From positions 1-64,000 of the forward strand of contig JADCFP010000063.1 in assembly GCA_020249465.1 (NCBI GenBank): a stretch of 64,000 nt of DNA. The letters are read 5' to 3'. Source of the DNA: Roseomonas sp. (GTDB lineage: Bacteria; Pseudomonadota; Alphaproteobacteria; Acetobacterales; Acetobacteraceae). The position numbers and the translations under genes were made by a program. The notes below the pieces were generated by a model, which was not told where the DNA came from, did no database searches, and was given only the letters and a program-made list of their open reading frames with translations. Within the stretch, counting starts at the first letter, position 1, and each line of letters opens with the position of its first letter. Positions 8,409 to 17,423 of this stretch are shown piece by piece.

Positions 8409-9440
8409 GTGAGCGATACTGCCCGCGCGCCCGTGCCCGTGACCGTGCTGACCGGCTATCTTGGTGCCGGCAAAACCACGCTGCTGAACCGCATCCTGAC
8501 CGAAAATCACGGCCAGAAATTCGCGGTCGTGATCAATGAATTCGGCGAATTGGGCGTGGATAACGACCTGGTCGTGGATGCCGATGAAGAAGTGTTTGAG
8601 ATGAACAATGGCTGCATCTGCTGCACGGTACGCGGTGATCTGATCCGTATCCTGAGCGGGCTGATGAAGCGGCGTGATAAGTTCGATGGCATCATAGTGG
8701 AGACCACGGGTCTCGCGGACCCGGCCCCGGTGGCGCAGACCTTTTTCGTTGATGATGATGTGAAGCGCGCGACGAAGCTGGATGCCATTGTCACCGTCGT
8801 GGATGCCAAGCATTTGCCGGCGCGGCTTGCGGATTCTGCCGAAGCGCAGGAACAGATCGCCTTCGCGGACATTATCGTGCTGAACAAGATGGATCTGGTG
8901 AGCGAGGCCGAAGCGGCGGAAGTGGAAAAGCGCATCCGCGCCATCAACCCCTATGCCGAAATTCGCCGCGCTACGAAATCCGATGTGCCGATCAGCGCCG
9001 TGATCGGGCGTGATGCCTTCAACCTGGAACGCATTCTGGAACGCGAACCGGAATTCCTCTCGGGCGAGGATGATCACGAACATGATTCGGAAGTGAACAG
9101 CGTTTCCTTCGAAGTGGATCGCCCGATTGATGCGGAGCGTTTCAATGCCTGGATCACGCAGGTGCTGTCCAGCAAGGGGCAGGATTTGCTGCGCACCAAA
9201 GGCATTTTGGCTTATGAGGGCGATGATCGCCGCTTCGCTTTCCAGGCGGTACATATGATCGCCGATGGTGATTTCATCGGCCCCTGGAAGGAAGGCGATC
9301 CGCGCCGTTCAAAGCTGGTTTTCATTGGGCGCGATCTCAATCGCCCCTGGCTGCGCCGCGGTTTTGAAGCCTGCCAGGCCGGTGAGGATGAGGCGAAGAT
9401 CAATGCCGAAATCGCCCGTTGGAGCCCGCCCGAAGCATGA
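8409..9440 (+). CDS. COG0523/CobW-family G3E GTPase (metal chaperone type)
   Basis: 343 residues. Walker A is GYLGAGKT (16-23), the family metal-binding motif CICC is at 69-72, and the guanine-specificity motif NKMD follows. A short acidic/His stretch (DDHEHDSE, about 221-228) precedes the CobW_C domain (about 230-343). Such proteins use GTP to deliver metals, often zinc, to client enzymes; bacterial members are often under Zur control. I found no convincing Zur box in the 78 bp upstream. The GTG start at 8409 follows tggagaaa. The gene overlaps the start of a WD40 gene (ATGA), so the two are translationally coupled. Confidence 0.92.
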   Translation: MSDTARAPVPVTVLTGYLGAGKTTLLNRILTENHGQKFAVVINEFGELGVDNDLVVDADEEVFEMNNGCICCTVRGDLIRILSGLMKRRDKFDGIIVETTGLADPAPVAQTFFVDDDVKRATKLDAIVTVVDAKHLPARLADSAEAQEQIAFADIIVLNKMDLVSEAEAAEVEKRIRAINPYAEIRRATKSDVPISAVIGRDAFNLERILEREPEFLSGEDDHEHDSEVNSVSFEVDRPIDAERFNAWITQVLSSKGQDLLRTKGILAYEGDDRRFAFQAVHMIADGDFIGPWKEGDPRRSKLVFIGRDLNRPWLRRGFEACQAGEDEAKINAEIARWSPPEA

Positions 9441-10462
9441 GTGGTGCGGATTATCTGCTGGATAGCCGGGGCGTTTCGCAAGACCTCGGCGCCTGGGTGG
9501 CAGGGCTTGCTTTCGGGCATGAGGGCCGCACGTGCAGCTTTGGCACCAGCGATGGCGTATTGCATCAGGCAAAGCTTGCTGCCCCGCAAGATACCTGGGC
9601 GCGGCATGAAGCGCATCAGGGCGCGGTGCTGGCGCTTTGCGCCGATGCCAAGGATGGCGTGATTTCCGGCGGCGATGATGGGCGGCTGATGCGCCTTGGC
9701 GCGGATGGCACGCCCACTGAATTGGCGCGTTATGGCAGCCGTTGGGTCGAGCATGTCGCAGCCCATGAAAGCGGGCTGCGCGCTGCCGTGGTCGGCAAGG
9801 CCGTGCATTTGCTGGATGGCGCGGGGGCTGCGATCAAATCACTCGCGCATCCAACATCGGTCACGGGCATTGCCTTTGATGGCAAGGGCAAGCGCATCGC
9901 GGCCAGCCATTACAATGGCGCCTCGCTTTGGTTTGTTGCGGCGAAGGAAGACAAGCCCCGCGCGCTGGAATGGAAGGGCAGCCATACGGGCATTATTTTC
10001 AGCCCGGATGGGACGCATGTTGTGACCTCCATGCAGGAGAATACGTTGCATGGTTGGCGGCTCGCGGATGGGCAGCATATGCGCATGGCGGGCTATCCGG
10101 CGAAGACCAAATCGCTGTCCTTCACTTCCAAGGGGCGGTGGCTTGCGACCTCGGGCGCGGATTGCGTGGTGTTGTGGCCGTTTTTTGGCGGCGGGCCCAT
10201 GGGCAAGGCACCGACAGAACTCGCGGGCGGTGATCAGGCGCTATGCAGCGCAGTCGCCTGCCATCCGCAGCAGGAAGTGGTGGCGGCTGGTTTCAATGAC
10301 GGGCTGGTGCTGATTGCCGAGGTTGCCAGCGGGCGCATTGTGCCCGTGGCCGCGCCTGGGCGCGGCGCGGTTTCCGCCCTCGCCTGGAGCGATTCCGGCA
10401 CGCATCTTGGCATCGGCACGGAAGAAGGTTTCGCCGGCCTCGTGGATCTTTCGCGCCGCTGA
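9437..10462 (+). CDS. WD40-repeat beta-propeller protein
   Basis: 341 residues of short repeated beta-strand units with recurrent patterns such as [41 protein letters not shown] and [15 protein letters not shown], as in WD40/quinoprotein-like propellers of about six or seven blades. No signal peptide is visible, so it is probably cytosolic. ATG 9437 overlaps the stop of the GTPase gene in an ATGA, pointing to joint translation and to a role with the metal chaperone, for instance as a scaffold or client. WD40 genes beside COG0523 genes are known in alphaproteobacteria; the molecular role is not established. Confidence 0.8.
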   Translation: MSGADYLLDSRGVSQDLGAWVAGLAFGHEGRTCSFGTSDGVLHQAKLAAPQDTWARHEAHQGAVLALCADAKDGVISGGDDGRLMRLGADGTPTELARYGSRWVEHVAAHESGLRAAVVGKAVHLLDGAGAAIKSLAHPTSVTGIAFDGKGKRIAASHYNGASLWFVAAKEDKPRALEWKGSHTGIIFSPDGTHVVTSMQENTLHGWRLADGQHMRMAGYPAKTKSLSFTSKGRWLATSGADCVVLWPFFGGGPMGKAPTELAGGDQALCSAVACHPQQEVVAAGFNDGLVLIAEVASGRIVPVAAPGRGAVSALAWSDSGTHLGIGTEEGFAGLVDLSRR

Positions 10463-10466
10463 AAGC

Positions 10467-10485
10467 CGGGGCTGGAAAAGCCCCG
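10467..10485 (+). terminator. Stem-loop after the WD40 gene
   Basis: CGGGGCT (10467-10473), a GGAAA loop and AGCCCCG (10479-10485) form a compact 7-bp hairpin four bases after the stop codon. No U-run follows, so termination strength is uncertain. Confidence 0.45.
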
Positions 10486-10530
10486 CGACCCTGTGCTTGA
10501 GTGCGCGCTTCTTGAGACCGGAGAAGCACC

Positions 10531-10947
10531 ATGGCCGCACGTGATGATGAGGATGAGGATTTCGATCTGGGCATCAGCCTGGAATCGGTGGCCGCCATTG
10601 TGGATGCGGCGCGCGCTGTCCAGGAAGGTGAGGAAAGCGGCGCCATCTCCCGCGCGGATGAGGATGAGGAAGGCCTCGACGCCGAAGATGATGAAAACAT
10701 GGATGAGGATGCGCTGCGCGCCTTCATCGGCGAATTGAATGAGGATGAACAGGCTTCCCTGATCGCGCTCGCCTGGATTGGCCGCGGCGATTATGAGGCC
10801 GATGATTGGGAAGAAGCGCGCAACCTGGCGCGGGAACGCAATATGCGTGACCCGGCGACCTATTTGCTTGGGATCGAAATGCTCGGCGACATGCTGGAAG
10901 AAGGGTTGGAAGCGCTCGGGCTATCGCTGGATGAGGTGGAAGGCTGA
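10531..10947 (+). CDS. DUF3775 family small acidic protein
   Basis: 138 residues, strongly acidic (many DED and EDE runs in residues 5-75). The C-terminal half, with LNEDEQASLIALAWIGRGD, a DWEEARNLARERN segment and TYLLGIEMLGDMLEEGL, matches the DUF3775 family found in alphaproteobacteria; its function is unknown. A gagaagcacc sequence precedes ATG 10531. The N-terminal acidic part is longer and lower in complexity than the conserved core. It is convergent with the AsmA-like gene, with only 8 bp between stops. Confidence 0.75.
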   Translation: MAARDDEDEDFDLGISLESVAAIVDAARAVQEGEESGAISRADEDEEGLDAEDDENMDEDALRAFIGELNEDEQASLIALAWIGRGDYEADDWEEARNLARERNMRDPATYLLGIEMLGDMLEEGLEALGLSLDEVEG

Positions 10948-10955
10948 AGCCAGCT

Positions 10956-13241
10956 TCACCGCCGCCCACCCCCCAAAATCCCGCCAAGGCCGCGCAGCAC
11001 ATCTTGCACCGGTGATGGCAAGGCAGGCACGCTTGGCCGAGGCGCCTCCTGCCCTGCTTCCGGTGCGGCGCGCGGTGTTGGTGCCGGACCATCTGCGCCA
11101 AGGCGCGCGATGCGCAGGGGCTCGGCGCAATCCGCTTCCGCATTGCGGCCCGCACCGCCCAGCAGATTGCCCAAAGGATCGGTTACCACTCGTCCGGTAA
11201 GCGTATCCGCCAGTAATCCAGCGGCGTTTTGGCCAAGCGCCGCACCGGGCGGCACGCCAAGGCGCGGCGCCGCCAGCGTGCCGCCCAGATTGACCGGCGC
11301 GCGCAGCGCAACACCCAAGACACGCAGATTGGTATTCAGCCGGCCATTCAGGCTTTCATCGCGCAGATTGATGCCGGCCTGCCCATTGATCTGACCAATG
11401 GCGCTATCCATGAAAAGCGCGCGGCTTTGCGCGATGCCCTGTTCCGCGCCAAAGGCCAGCGCCACGCAGCGCAGCTCCACCGCGCCCAGCCGTTGCGATG
11501 TGGGTGATATCAGCGCCAGCAAAGCGCCGAGTGCATCCAGGGCAGCGCCCTGTTCCAGCCGCGCATTGACCAGGGCCAGGCCCATATCGCCATTCAGGCT
11601 GGCGGCGATGGCGCGCGTTGTGGCGCCGGTGCCGCGCAGATCAGTGGCGATCTCGCCCCGCCCGCGCAGCCCCAGCCCATCCAGTGCACCACTCAGCGCC
11701 GCAAGTTCAAGCCCCGCGCCATCCGAACGCAGCCTGAGGCCGAATTGTGCCGGGTTGGCCGCGGCATTCACCGTGACCTGCCCGGAAAGCTGCCCGGCTG
11801 GGATGGTCAGGTTGAAGGGTGCCAGCGTCAGCGCGCCATTCCTAAGGCGAAGATTCGTCTGCACCGCCATTTGCGGCAGGCTGCTGGAAGTCACGCCGCG
11901 CAAGGCAAGCGCCAATTCCGCATCCAGCGCGTTCAGCGCTGCAACCGGGACTCCAATCTCGGGAATAACGCGCCCATCCCCTGCCGTGGGCGCGGGTGCC
12001 ACAGGTGCCGGGCGCGCGGTGCTTGGTACGGGCGCTGCTGAAAGCCCATCCAAATCAAGCCGCGTCACATCAATCCGCCCGGTAAGGCTTGGCCGATCCG
12101 CAAGCGCCAAGGTCAGCGCCGCAGTGCCGACCAAGGCCGGGCTGGTGACTTGCAGGCGCGGCAGGCTGATATTCTGCGCATCGCGCCATTCCAGCCGCGC
12201 CGATCCGCGCAAGCCAGGTGGCAGGGCGGTAACGCCGGTCAGCCCGGCGGCATCTGGCGCATCCAAGGTCAGGTCGAATTGCACATCGGCCAAATCGCGC
12301 GGGCGCGCCACACGGCCTTGCAGCGTCAGGCTGGCAGCACCCGCCACAAGCCGCGCCTCGATAGGCAGCGGTGCTTGGGCGCCTTGCAGCAGCCTGCCGA
12401 TCTCGCCCAGGCTTGCCTCAAGCCTTATCGCATTGCCGGCGCGGGTGAAGCTGCCGTTGAGCTTCGCCTCGCCTTCCGGCGGCGCGATCATGTCGAGTGC
12501 CTCAAGCCTGAGCCCCGGCAAAAGCCAGCCAAGATCACCCGCGCCGGCCTTGAAGGTCAGCGTGCCAAGCGGCGGCAGCTTGCCCGGCGCGCCGCCCAGC
12601 AAAGGCCCGGCTTGCCCGGCGAGCGTGAAGGTAATGCCCTGGTAGCGCCATTCGGCGGCCAAATCACTCGCGCGCGCAGTGCCGATATTGTGGATGGTGA
12701 GCGATGGGATTTCGATATCCCGCCCGTTACCGGGCAGGATCACATGCGCATCGCGCAGGCTAACCACGCCGATATGCGGCATGGCGCCCGCCTGCCGTGA
12801 AGGCGCGGGCGCGGCGCTAGCCTCACGCGCCGGTCTTGCGGCGGTAGGCAAGGCCCACAGCGCGGGATCGAGATTGAGCTTCAGCCCATCCGCTTCGATA
12901 TGCGGGATTTCGATGCCGCCAGAAATCAGCGAGAAAAGCGAAACCGTCGCCGCCAACCTGGGTGCGACAAGGCCCGGCGTGGCGCCGCCCGGTGTGCTGA
13001 GCGCCACATCGCGGAGTTCAAGCTTGGGGATGAGGCCAAGAGCCAGATCAACGGCGCCAATCTCCGCGCGATAGCCGGTGGCGTTTTCAATCTCGGCCTT
13101 GATGCGCGGCGTGAAGCGGCCGGATTCCAAGGCAGCGCGTAGCGCGAAAACGCCGCCAAGCAGCACCACAAACAGCAGCGCAATTGCGCCCGCGACATAG
13201 CGCGGCCAGCGCCGGGCGGGCTTCAGCGCAGATGCCGACAT
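10956..13241 (-). CDS. AsmA-family inner-membrane/periplasmic protein
   Basis: 761 residues. One N-terminal membrane helix (about 14-34) follows a basic start (KPARRWPR), then a long periplasmic region opens with the AsmA-like IENATGYRAEIGAVDLALG segment. Many amphipathic beta-strands with L..A/G..L spacing fill the centre, and a conserved C-terminal AsmA_2-type region (LRGTGATTRAIAASLNGDMG, then AVELRCVALAF) follows. Related proteins (AsmA, TamB, YhdP) are thought to form hydrophobic grooves for lipid transport to the outer membrane. The tail (about 700-761) is Pro/Ala-rich and probably disordered. The start overlaps the end of the pseudouridine synthase by 19 bp, so they are probably co-transcribed. 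Confidence 0.85.
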   Translation of the reverse strand: MSASALKPARRWPRYVAGAIALLFVVLLGGVFALRAALESGRFTPRIKAEIENATGYRAEIGAVDLALGLIPKLELRDVALSTPGGATPGLVAPRLAATVSLFSLISGGIEIPHIEADGLKLNLDPALWALPTAARPAREASAAPAPSRQAGAMPHIGVVSLRDAHVILPGNGRDIEIPSLTIHNIGTARASDLAAEWRYQGITFTLAGQAGPLLGGAPGKLPPLGTLTFKAGAGDLGWLLPGLRLEALDMIAPPEGEAKLNGSFTRAGNAIRLEASLGEIGRLLQGAQAPLPIEARLVAGAASLTLQGRVARPRDLADVQFDLTLDAPDAAGLTGVTALPPGLRGSARLEWRDAQNISLPRLQVTSPALVGTAALTLALADRPSLTGRIDVTRLDLDGLSAAPVPSTARPAPVAPAPTAGDGRVIPEIGVPVAALNALDAELALALRGVTSSSLPQMAVQTNLRLRNGALTLAPFNLTIPAGQLSGQVTVNAAANPAQFGLRLRSDGAGLELAALSGALDGLGLRGRGEIATDLRGTGATTRAIAASLNGDMGLALVNARLEQGAALDALGALLALISPTSQRLGAVELRCVALAFGAEQGIAQSRALFMDSAIGQINGQAGINLRDESLNGRLNTNLRVLGVALRAPVNLGGTLAAPRLGVPPGAALGQNAAGLLADTLTGRVVTDPLGNLLGGAGRNAEADCAEPLRIARLGADGPAPTPRAAPEAGQEAPRPSVPALPSPVQDVLRGLGGILGGGRR

Positions 13242-14194
13242 GGCGGGGTCTTCGGGCGATCAAAGCCGAGCAAGCCGAAGGTTTCCTTCATATGCGCCGG
13301 CAAGGGGGCAGCCAGTTCCAGCATACCACCTTCCGGATGCGGCAGGCGCAAGGCGCGCGCATGCAGATGGAGCGTATTGCCGAAGCCTTCCAGATGCGCG
13401 GCCTGCCCGCCATATTTACCATCGCCCATGATCGGGCAGCGCAAGGCCTCGGCGCAATGCACACGTAGTTGATGGGTGCGGCCCGTGAGCGGGCGCAATT
13501 CCAGCATTGCTGCCTGACGCTGCGCTGAATCCACCACGCGATACAGCGTGACAGCGCGCGTGCCTTCACCATCCGCAACCCCGGCCACGCGTTCGCCGCG
13601 CTGCCCGCCAAGCTTCGCAAGCGGCAGGTCAATCCGGCCTTCCAGCGGATGCGGGCGGCCAATCACCACGGCCCAATAGGTTTTCTCGGCATCGCGGCCG
13701 CGAAAGGCCGCGGCCAATCGGGAAGCGGCGGCGGCGGTACGCCCCAGGATCAGAACGCCGGATGTGTCCTTGTCCAGCCGATGCACCAGGCGCGGGCGTT
13801 CTTCATAGCCAAAGCGGAGCGCATCCAGCATGCCATCCACATGCCGCGTAATCCCTGGCCCCCCCTGCACTGGCAGGCCCTGCGGCTTATCAATCGCGAT
13901 CACGGAGGCATCGCGGTAGATCACCATGCGTTCAAGCGCGGCTGCATCCCGGTCTGACACCGGGCGGGCTGAAGGCGGTTTGGAGGCTTCAGCCGGCATG
14001 GGCGGGATGCGCAATTGCTGGCCGGGCTTGAGCCGCGCATTGGCTTCCACCCGCGCACCATCCAGCCGGATTTGCCCCGTGCGCAGCATTTTCTGCAGCG
14101 CACCCTGGGTCAGGTTCGGGTAGTGCCGATGAAACCAGCGATCAAGCCGGATATCGGCCTCGGCCGCGGTAATGGTGCGTTGGGTGACGGGCAT
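13223..14194 (-). CDS. RluA-family pseudouridine synthase (RluC/RluD-like)
   Basis: 323 residues. An S4 RNA-binding domain (about 15-65, IRLDRWFHRHYPNLTQGALQ) precedes the catalytic domain with VIAIDKPQGLPVQGG (98-112) and HRLDKDTSG (138-146), whose Asp141 is the catalytic aspartate. Later GRTHQLRVHC and PIMGDGKYGG are also family motifs. It converts uridines of 23S rRNA to pseudouridine; the S4 domain favours RluC or RluD over RluA, but the exact sites cannot be assigned. ATG 14194 was chosen because the S4 domain begins directly after it; the frame is open upstream without conserved sequence. Confidence 0.9.
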   Translation of the reverse strand: MPVTQRTITAAEADIRLDRWFHRHYPNLTQGALQKMLRTGQIRLDGARVEANARLKPGQQLRIPPMPAEASKPPSARPVSDRDAAALERMVIYRDASVIAIDKPQGLPVQGGPGITRHVDGMLDALRFGYEERPRLVHRLDKDTSGVLILGRTAAAASRLAAAFRGRDAEKTYWAVVIGRPHPLEGRIDLPLAKLGGQRGERVAGVADGEGTRAVTLYRVVDSAQRQAAMLELRPLTGRTHQLRVHCAEALRCPIMGDGKYGGQAAHLEGFGNTLHLHARALRLPHPEGGMLELAAPLPAHMKETFGLLGFDRPKTPPCRHLR

Positions 14195-14314
14195 GGCATT
14201 CCGTAACAGGCGGGGCGCCGTTCTGAAAGCGGCAAATGCAGCGCGCGATTTCGCTGGTTCCATCGCCCCTTCTTCTGCTTTAAGAAAAGCCAAAATTTGA
14301 CCGGGGAGGGTTCC

Positions 14315-15412
14315 ATGACCAAAGCTTCACAATTCCCAATCACGCGCCGCGCCCTTGGCGGGCTTGGCCTTGGCCTGGCCGCGACGGGGACTGCACGCGC
14401 GCAGGATATGGCCGGCAAGACCATTGAATGGATCATCCCCTTCGCGGTGGGTGGCGGTTCGGATGTCTGGGCGCGGTTTCATTTGCCGCTGTTGCAACGC
14501 CATATGCCGGGGAACCCGACCGTGGTGATCCGCAATGTCACCGGCGGCGGCAGCATCAATGGCGCCAATCAATTCGCGCAGCGCACACGGCCTGATGGGC
14601 TGACCATCCTTGGCACCAGTGGCTCGACGCAATTCCCCTTCCTGATGGGCGATCCGCGCGTGCGCTACGACTACCGCGCCTGGAGCGTGCTGATGGCGAG
14701 CCCGACCGGTGGTGTGCTTTATGTGCGCCCTGAATTGGGTGTGCGCGGCCCAGCTGATTTGCCCAAGCTGCAAGCGGCGCAGGGGCTGAAATTCGGCAGC
14801 CAGGGTCCGACCTCGCTTGATATCGTGCCGACCCTTGCCTTTGAATTGATGAACCTGAATGTGCAGATTGTTTTTGGCATGCAGGGCCGCGGCCAGGGGC
14901 GGCTTGCCTTTGAACGTGGTGAGACGCCGATCGATTATCAGACCTCTTCTGCCTATACGAGCCAGGTTCTGCCGTTGGTGCGTGAAGGCAAGGCCGTGCC
15001 GCTATTCTCCTATGGCATTCTGAATGCTGCGGGCGATATTGTGCGCGATCCGAATTTCCCGGATTTGCCGAGCTTCCCGGAATTCCTGAAGGCCGCCACC
15101 GGCAAGGACCCTTCCGGCCCGGCCTGGGATGCCTATCGCACCTTGTTCGTCGCGGGTTTTGCCGCGCAGAAATTCGTGGTCGTACCGAAGGAAACGCCGC
15201 GCGCTGTGCAAGACCTTTATCGCACCGCCTTCACGCGCATCTTTGCCGATCCGGAATATAAGGAAAAGCGCGGCACGGTGATTGGCGAGTATGATGAGGT
15301 TGTGGGCGAGGCCGCCGAGAAAGCCTATGCCGCCGGCACGGTGATCAGTGAAGCGACGCGCGAATGGATCAAGGAATGGTTACTGCGCCGTTTCAACCAT
15401 CGTCTTGGCTGA
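14315..15412 (+). CDS. tctC: Tripartite tricarboxylate transporter binding protein TctC
   Basis: 365 residues, longer than the usual 320-330. A twin-arginine-type signal (ITRRALGG then a hydrophobic stretch, ending TARAQ near residue 36) precedes EWIIPFAVGGGSDVWAR, the ligand loop, and VIRNVTGGGSINGAN. It captures a carboxylate in the periplasm and hands it to the TctAB permease encoded 38 bp downstream. The ribosome binding site ggggaggg before ATG 14315 is strong. This is the only Bug protein in the window directly linked to its permease. It belongs to a less typical branch: the usual SGGVGS-type loop is replaced by KFGSQGPTSLD. Confidence 0.9.
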   Translation: MTKASQFPITRRALGGLGLGLAATGTARAQDMAGKTIEWIIPFAVGGGSDVWARFHLPLLQRHMPGNPTVVIRNVTGGGSINGANQFAQRTRPDGLTILGTSGSTQFPFLMGDPRVRYDYRAWSVLMASPTGGVLYVRPELGVRGPADLPKLQAAQGLKFGSQGPTSLDIVPTLAFELMNLNVQIVFGMQGRGQGRLAFERGETPIDYQTSSAYTSQVLPLVREGKAVPLFSYGILNAAGDIVRDPNFPDLPSFPEFLKAATGKDPSGPAWDAYRTLFVAGFAAQKFVVVPKETPRAVQDLYRTAFTRIFADPEYKEKRGTVIGEYDEVVGEAAEKAYAAGTVISEATREWIKEWLLRRFNHRLG

Positions 15413-15450
15413 GCAACGCAAAGGCAGCGCGGGAACAGGAGTAAGGTTGC

Positions 15451-17412
15451 ATGCTTGACGCGCTGCTGATGGCGCTTACCGCGCTCGCGAGCCCTGAGCG
15501 CCTTGGCTATATGGCGCTTGGGGTCCTGATTGGTTACGCGATTGGCGTACTGCCCGCGCTTGGCGGCCTTGCCGGGCTTTCGCTGGTGATGCCCTTCATC
15601 TACGGGCTCGATCAGGTCTCCGCCCTTGCGATGCTGGTCGGTCTGGTCGCGGTGGCGGCGACAGCGGATACTTTCAGCTCCATCCTGATGGGCATACCAG
15701 GATCATCGGCCAGTCAGGCGACGGTCCTGGATGGCTTCCCCATGGCCCGACGAGGAGAGGCCGCGCGCGCCCTATCGGCATCCTTCCTCGCTTCCATGAT
15801 CGGCGGCTTGATCGGCGCGGTGATTTTGACCGGCGCGGTGCTGATTGCGCGGCCCTTGATCTTGGCGCTGGGCACCGCCGAGTTGTTCATGCTGGCGCTG
15901 CTGGGGCTTTCCATGGTGGGCGTGCTGGCGGGCAAAAGCTTTGCAAAGGGCTTGATCGCTTGCGGCATGGGCTTGGCGCTTGGCACGGTCGGCACCGCGC
16001 CCGCTACGGCGGAATATCGGTTGGATTTCGGGCTGATCTATCTTTCGGATGGTCTTCCTTTGCCCGTGCTGGTGCTGGCGATTTTCGCGCTGCCGGAAAT
16101 CATTGATCTGGCGCGCGGTGGTGGGACAATTTCGCGTACGGCGGAATTGGGCCGCGGCTGGTTTGATGGTGTGCGCGATATCATGCGCCATTGGTGGCTG
16201 CTGCTGCGCACATCTTCCATCGGGTCCGTGCTGGGCGCGATCCCTGGGCTTGGCGGCAGCGTGACCGATTGGATTGTCTATGGTCACGCCATCCAGACCG
16301 AAAAGAACGGCCAATTCGGCAAGGGTGATGTACGCGGCGTGATTGCCGTGGAGGCATCGAACAATGCGCGCGAAGGTGGTGCGCTGGTGCCGACCCTGTT
16401 CTTCGGCATTCCTTCATCGGGGTCCATGGCGGTGTTCCTGGGCGGCATGACGCTGCTTGGCATTGAAGCCGGTCCGGCGCTGGTGGGATCACGACTTGAT
16501 CTGACCTATGCGATCATCTGGTCGCTGGCGATTGCCAATGTCATGGGCACCTTGCTGTGCTTCGCGACATCGCCCCTGATTGCGCGGCTGACGACGGTGC
16601 GCTTTGGGCTGCTGGCGCCTTTCATGATGATGGTCGTTTGCTTCGGCGCCTTCAACAATAATCGCGAATTGGCGGATTTGTTGCTGCTGCTGGGTGTGGG
16701 CCTGCTTGGCTTGCTGATGCGCCGCTTCGGCTGGCCGCGCCCGCCCTTCGTGGTTGGCTTTGTGCTGGCGCTGCCAATGGAAACCTATCTTTACCAGGCA
16801 GTGCAATTCTATGGCTGGGATTTCCTGACGCGGCCTGGCGTGATGATCATCGCCGCGCTGATCGTGGTGTTTGCCGGACTTGGCATCCGCAAGCGCCGCT
16901 TGGCGGATACGGAAGAAGATGGCGGCAGCACAGATACTGGCCGGCGCCAACCCCAGGCGATTTTCGCCGTGATCCCGGTGGCACTTTTCGCCGCGGTTTT
17001 CATTGATGCGATGCGCCACAGCTTCCTGGGCGCGGTCTTCCCCATGATGATTGCCGGCGCCATGCTGCTGATCAGCGTGCCCGTATTGTTGCGGCTGAAT
17101 TTCGGGCGCGTCGGCGGTTCGCTGTTCCATGATGCGGAAGCCAAGGCAAAGCCCGAGGATGGCAGCTTCTGGGCACATCTTGGCTGGGTGATTGGGCTGG
17201 TCGGGCTTTCCGCCCTGGTTGGCTTCCTACTCGCCAATACGATCTTCTTCCTGTCCTTCCTGCGTTATGCGGCGGGCTGCACCTGGCGGATGACATTATT
17301 TTTAACTTCCATCGCAACCATTGGCCTGATTGTGGTGGCGCAATTGCTGACGCTGGATTTCCCGCAAGGGCTATTGCAGTATTTCTTCGACCTCCCCTGG
17401 CCCTTACGCTGA
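15451..17412 (+). CDS. TctA-TctB fusion, membrane subunits of a tripartite tricarboxylate transporter
   Basis: 653 residues. Residues 1 to about 470 are the large TctA subunit with about 11-12 membrane helices and the family motifs GVLPALGGLAGLSLVMPF near the N-terminus, GIPGSSASQATVLDGFPMA, and the repeated counterpart GAIPGLGGSV...EASNNAREGGALVPTLFFGIP. A hydrophilic linker (about 480-505, TEEDGGSTDTGRRQ) leads into four more helices (about 505-653) that match the small TctB subunit. Standard systems have separate TctB (about 150 aa) and TctA (about 500 aa) genes, so this is a natural fusion in A-B order. It imports a carboxylate with proton or sodium coupling. A caggagtaagg site precedes ATG 15451. 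Confidence 0.9.
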   Translation: MLDALLMALTALASPERLGYMALGVLIGYAIGVLPALGGLAGLSLVMPFIYGLDQVSALAMLVGLVAVAATADTFSSILMGIPGSSASQATVLDGFPMARRGEAARALSASFLASMIGGLIGAVILTGAVLIARPLILALGTAELFMLALLGLSMVGVLAGKSFAKGLIACGMGLALGTVGTAPATAEYRLDFGLIYLSDGLPLPVLVLAIFALPEIIDLARGGGTISRTAELGRGWFDGVRDIMRHWWLLLRTSSIGSVLGAIPGLGGSVTDWIVYGHAIQTEKNGQFGKGDVRGVIAVEASNNAREGGALVPTLFFGIPSSGSMAVFLGGMTLLGIEAGPALVGSRLDLTYAIIWSLAIANVMGTLLCFATSPLIARLTTVRFGLLAPFMMMVVCFGAFNNNRELADLLLLLGVGLLGLLMRRFGWPRPPFVVGFVLALPMETYLYQAVQFYGWDFLTRPGVMIIAALIVVFAGLGIRKRRLADTEEDGGSTDTGRRQPQAIFAVIPVALFAAVFIDAMRHSFLGAVFPMMIAGAMLLISVPVLLRLNFGRVGGSLFHDAEAKAKPEDGSFWAHLGWVIGLVGLSALVGFLLANTIFFLSFLRYAAGCTWRMTLFLTSIATIGLIVVAQLLTLDFPQGLLQYFFDLPWPLR

Positions 17413-17423
17413 CGGATAAGACT

